Shown here one piece after another: positions 63,868 through 64,000 of a DNA stretch of 64,000 nucleotides (positions within the stretch are counted from its first letter, which is position 1; each line of letters opens with the position of its first letter). The DNA is from Octodonta nipae (taxonomy: Eukaryota > Arthropoda > Insecta > Coleoptera > Chrysomelidae). The stretch is taken from assembly GCA_034190945.1 (NCBI GenBank), contig CM067223.1, positions 73,592,515 through 73,656,514 of the forward strand. The letters are read 5' to 3'. A program made the position numbers and the translations under genes. The notes under the pieces were generated by a model. The model saw only the letters and a program-made list of their open reading frames with translations. It had not been told where the DNA came from and searched no databases.

Positions 63868-64000
63868 GCGTTCTTATCGAATTTAATGTTGGGAAATCCT
63901 TAAAGAACATGCAAAACAAAGCGGTCGTTGAACTTTCTGATAACTGCACAACTGTCGATTCTAAAGTGGTTATTGTTGGTTGTCTCCCAATTCTAAACAA
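63868..64000 (+). repeat. Block alpha, second copy, right end
   Basis: Matches 21000-21140: GCGTTCTTATC, ATGCAAAACAAAGCGGTCG, GATAACTGCACAA, AAGTGGTTATTGTTGGTTGT. Runs off the window. Confidence 0.7.

Noticed and set aside
1..64000. A host gene with BTB or ZAD domain inside the window to serve as 5' part of the zinc-finger exons
   Set aside because: No such domain was found on either strand; if it exists it lies outside the window or in exons too short to recognise.

Overview
The window looks like insect nuclear DNA, most plausibly from a beetle or a related holometabolous insect. It is very AT-rich, has spliced genes with GT/AG borders, shows the end of a CYP4-clan cytochrome P450 gene, and is packed with arthropod-type transposable elements: mariner, PIF/Harbinger-like, hAT, Penelope, BEL/Pao, RLE- and APE-type non-LTR elements. 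I saw no bacterial-type operon, rRNA, tRNA or CRISPR array.

Layout. 1-6.1 kb holds the last three exons of a P450 gene (plus strand), with a dead RLE-type non-LTR retrotransposon in one intron. 6.3-11.2 kb is intergenic or intronic, with a Penelope GIY-YIG fragment, a TA microsatellite, a foldback repeat and one possible small terminal exon. From 11.2 kb to the end the theme is a family of long C2H2 zinc-finger exons at 11.3, 15.3, 31.9 and 51.2 kb. Each starts at a splice acceptor in the same phase (one base, then a related leader peptide) and carries 5 to 27 or more CX2CX12HX3-4H fingers joined by a non-TGEKP linker. No BTB, ZAD or other N-terminal exon is visible, so they are either alternative 3' exons of one lola-like gene or last exons of tandemly duplicated genes. 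Non-coding blocks downstream of these exons recur in the same way (alpha: 16.9-21.1 and 58.8-64.0 kb; beta: 23.0-24.8, 41.0-42.1 and 56.8-57.2 kb), and a zinc-finger relic lies at 58.7 kb. The array therefore grew by segmental tandem duplication and was then shredded by insertions.

The largest zinc-finger exon (31.9-40.4 kb) contains a 465-bp five-finger higher-order repeat with near-identical copies. Farther 3' it has stop codons and frameshifts that were themselves duplicated, and it is split by a 3.6-kb non-LTR retrotransposon with a 7-bp target duplication.

Nested insertions can be dated relative to each other because paralogous blocks give empty sites: an intact-looking mariner inside a Harbinger-like MITE (21.2-23.0 kb), a DD41D mariner relative inside an AT-rich monomer-bearing element (17.1-20.7 kb), and a BEL element inside a second copy of that AT-rich element (25.2-31.0 kb). 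Two regions (29.0-29.7 and 46.9-48.5 kb) are copies of neighbouring sequence with many small deletions. They look like assembly error or a very unusual decay mode, and gene models there should not be trusted.
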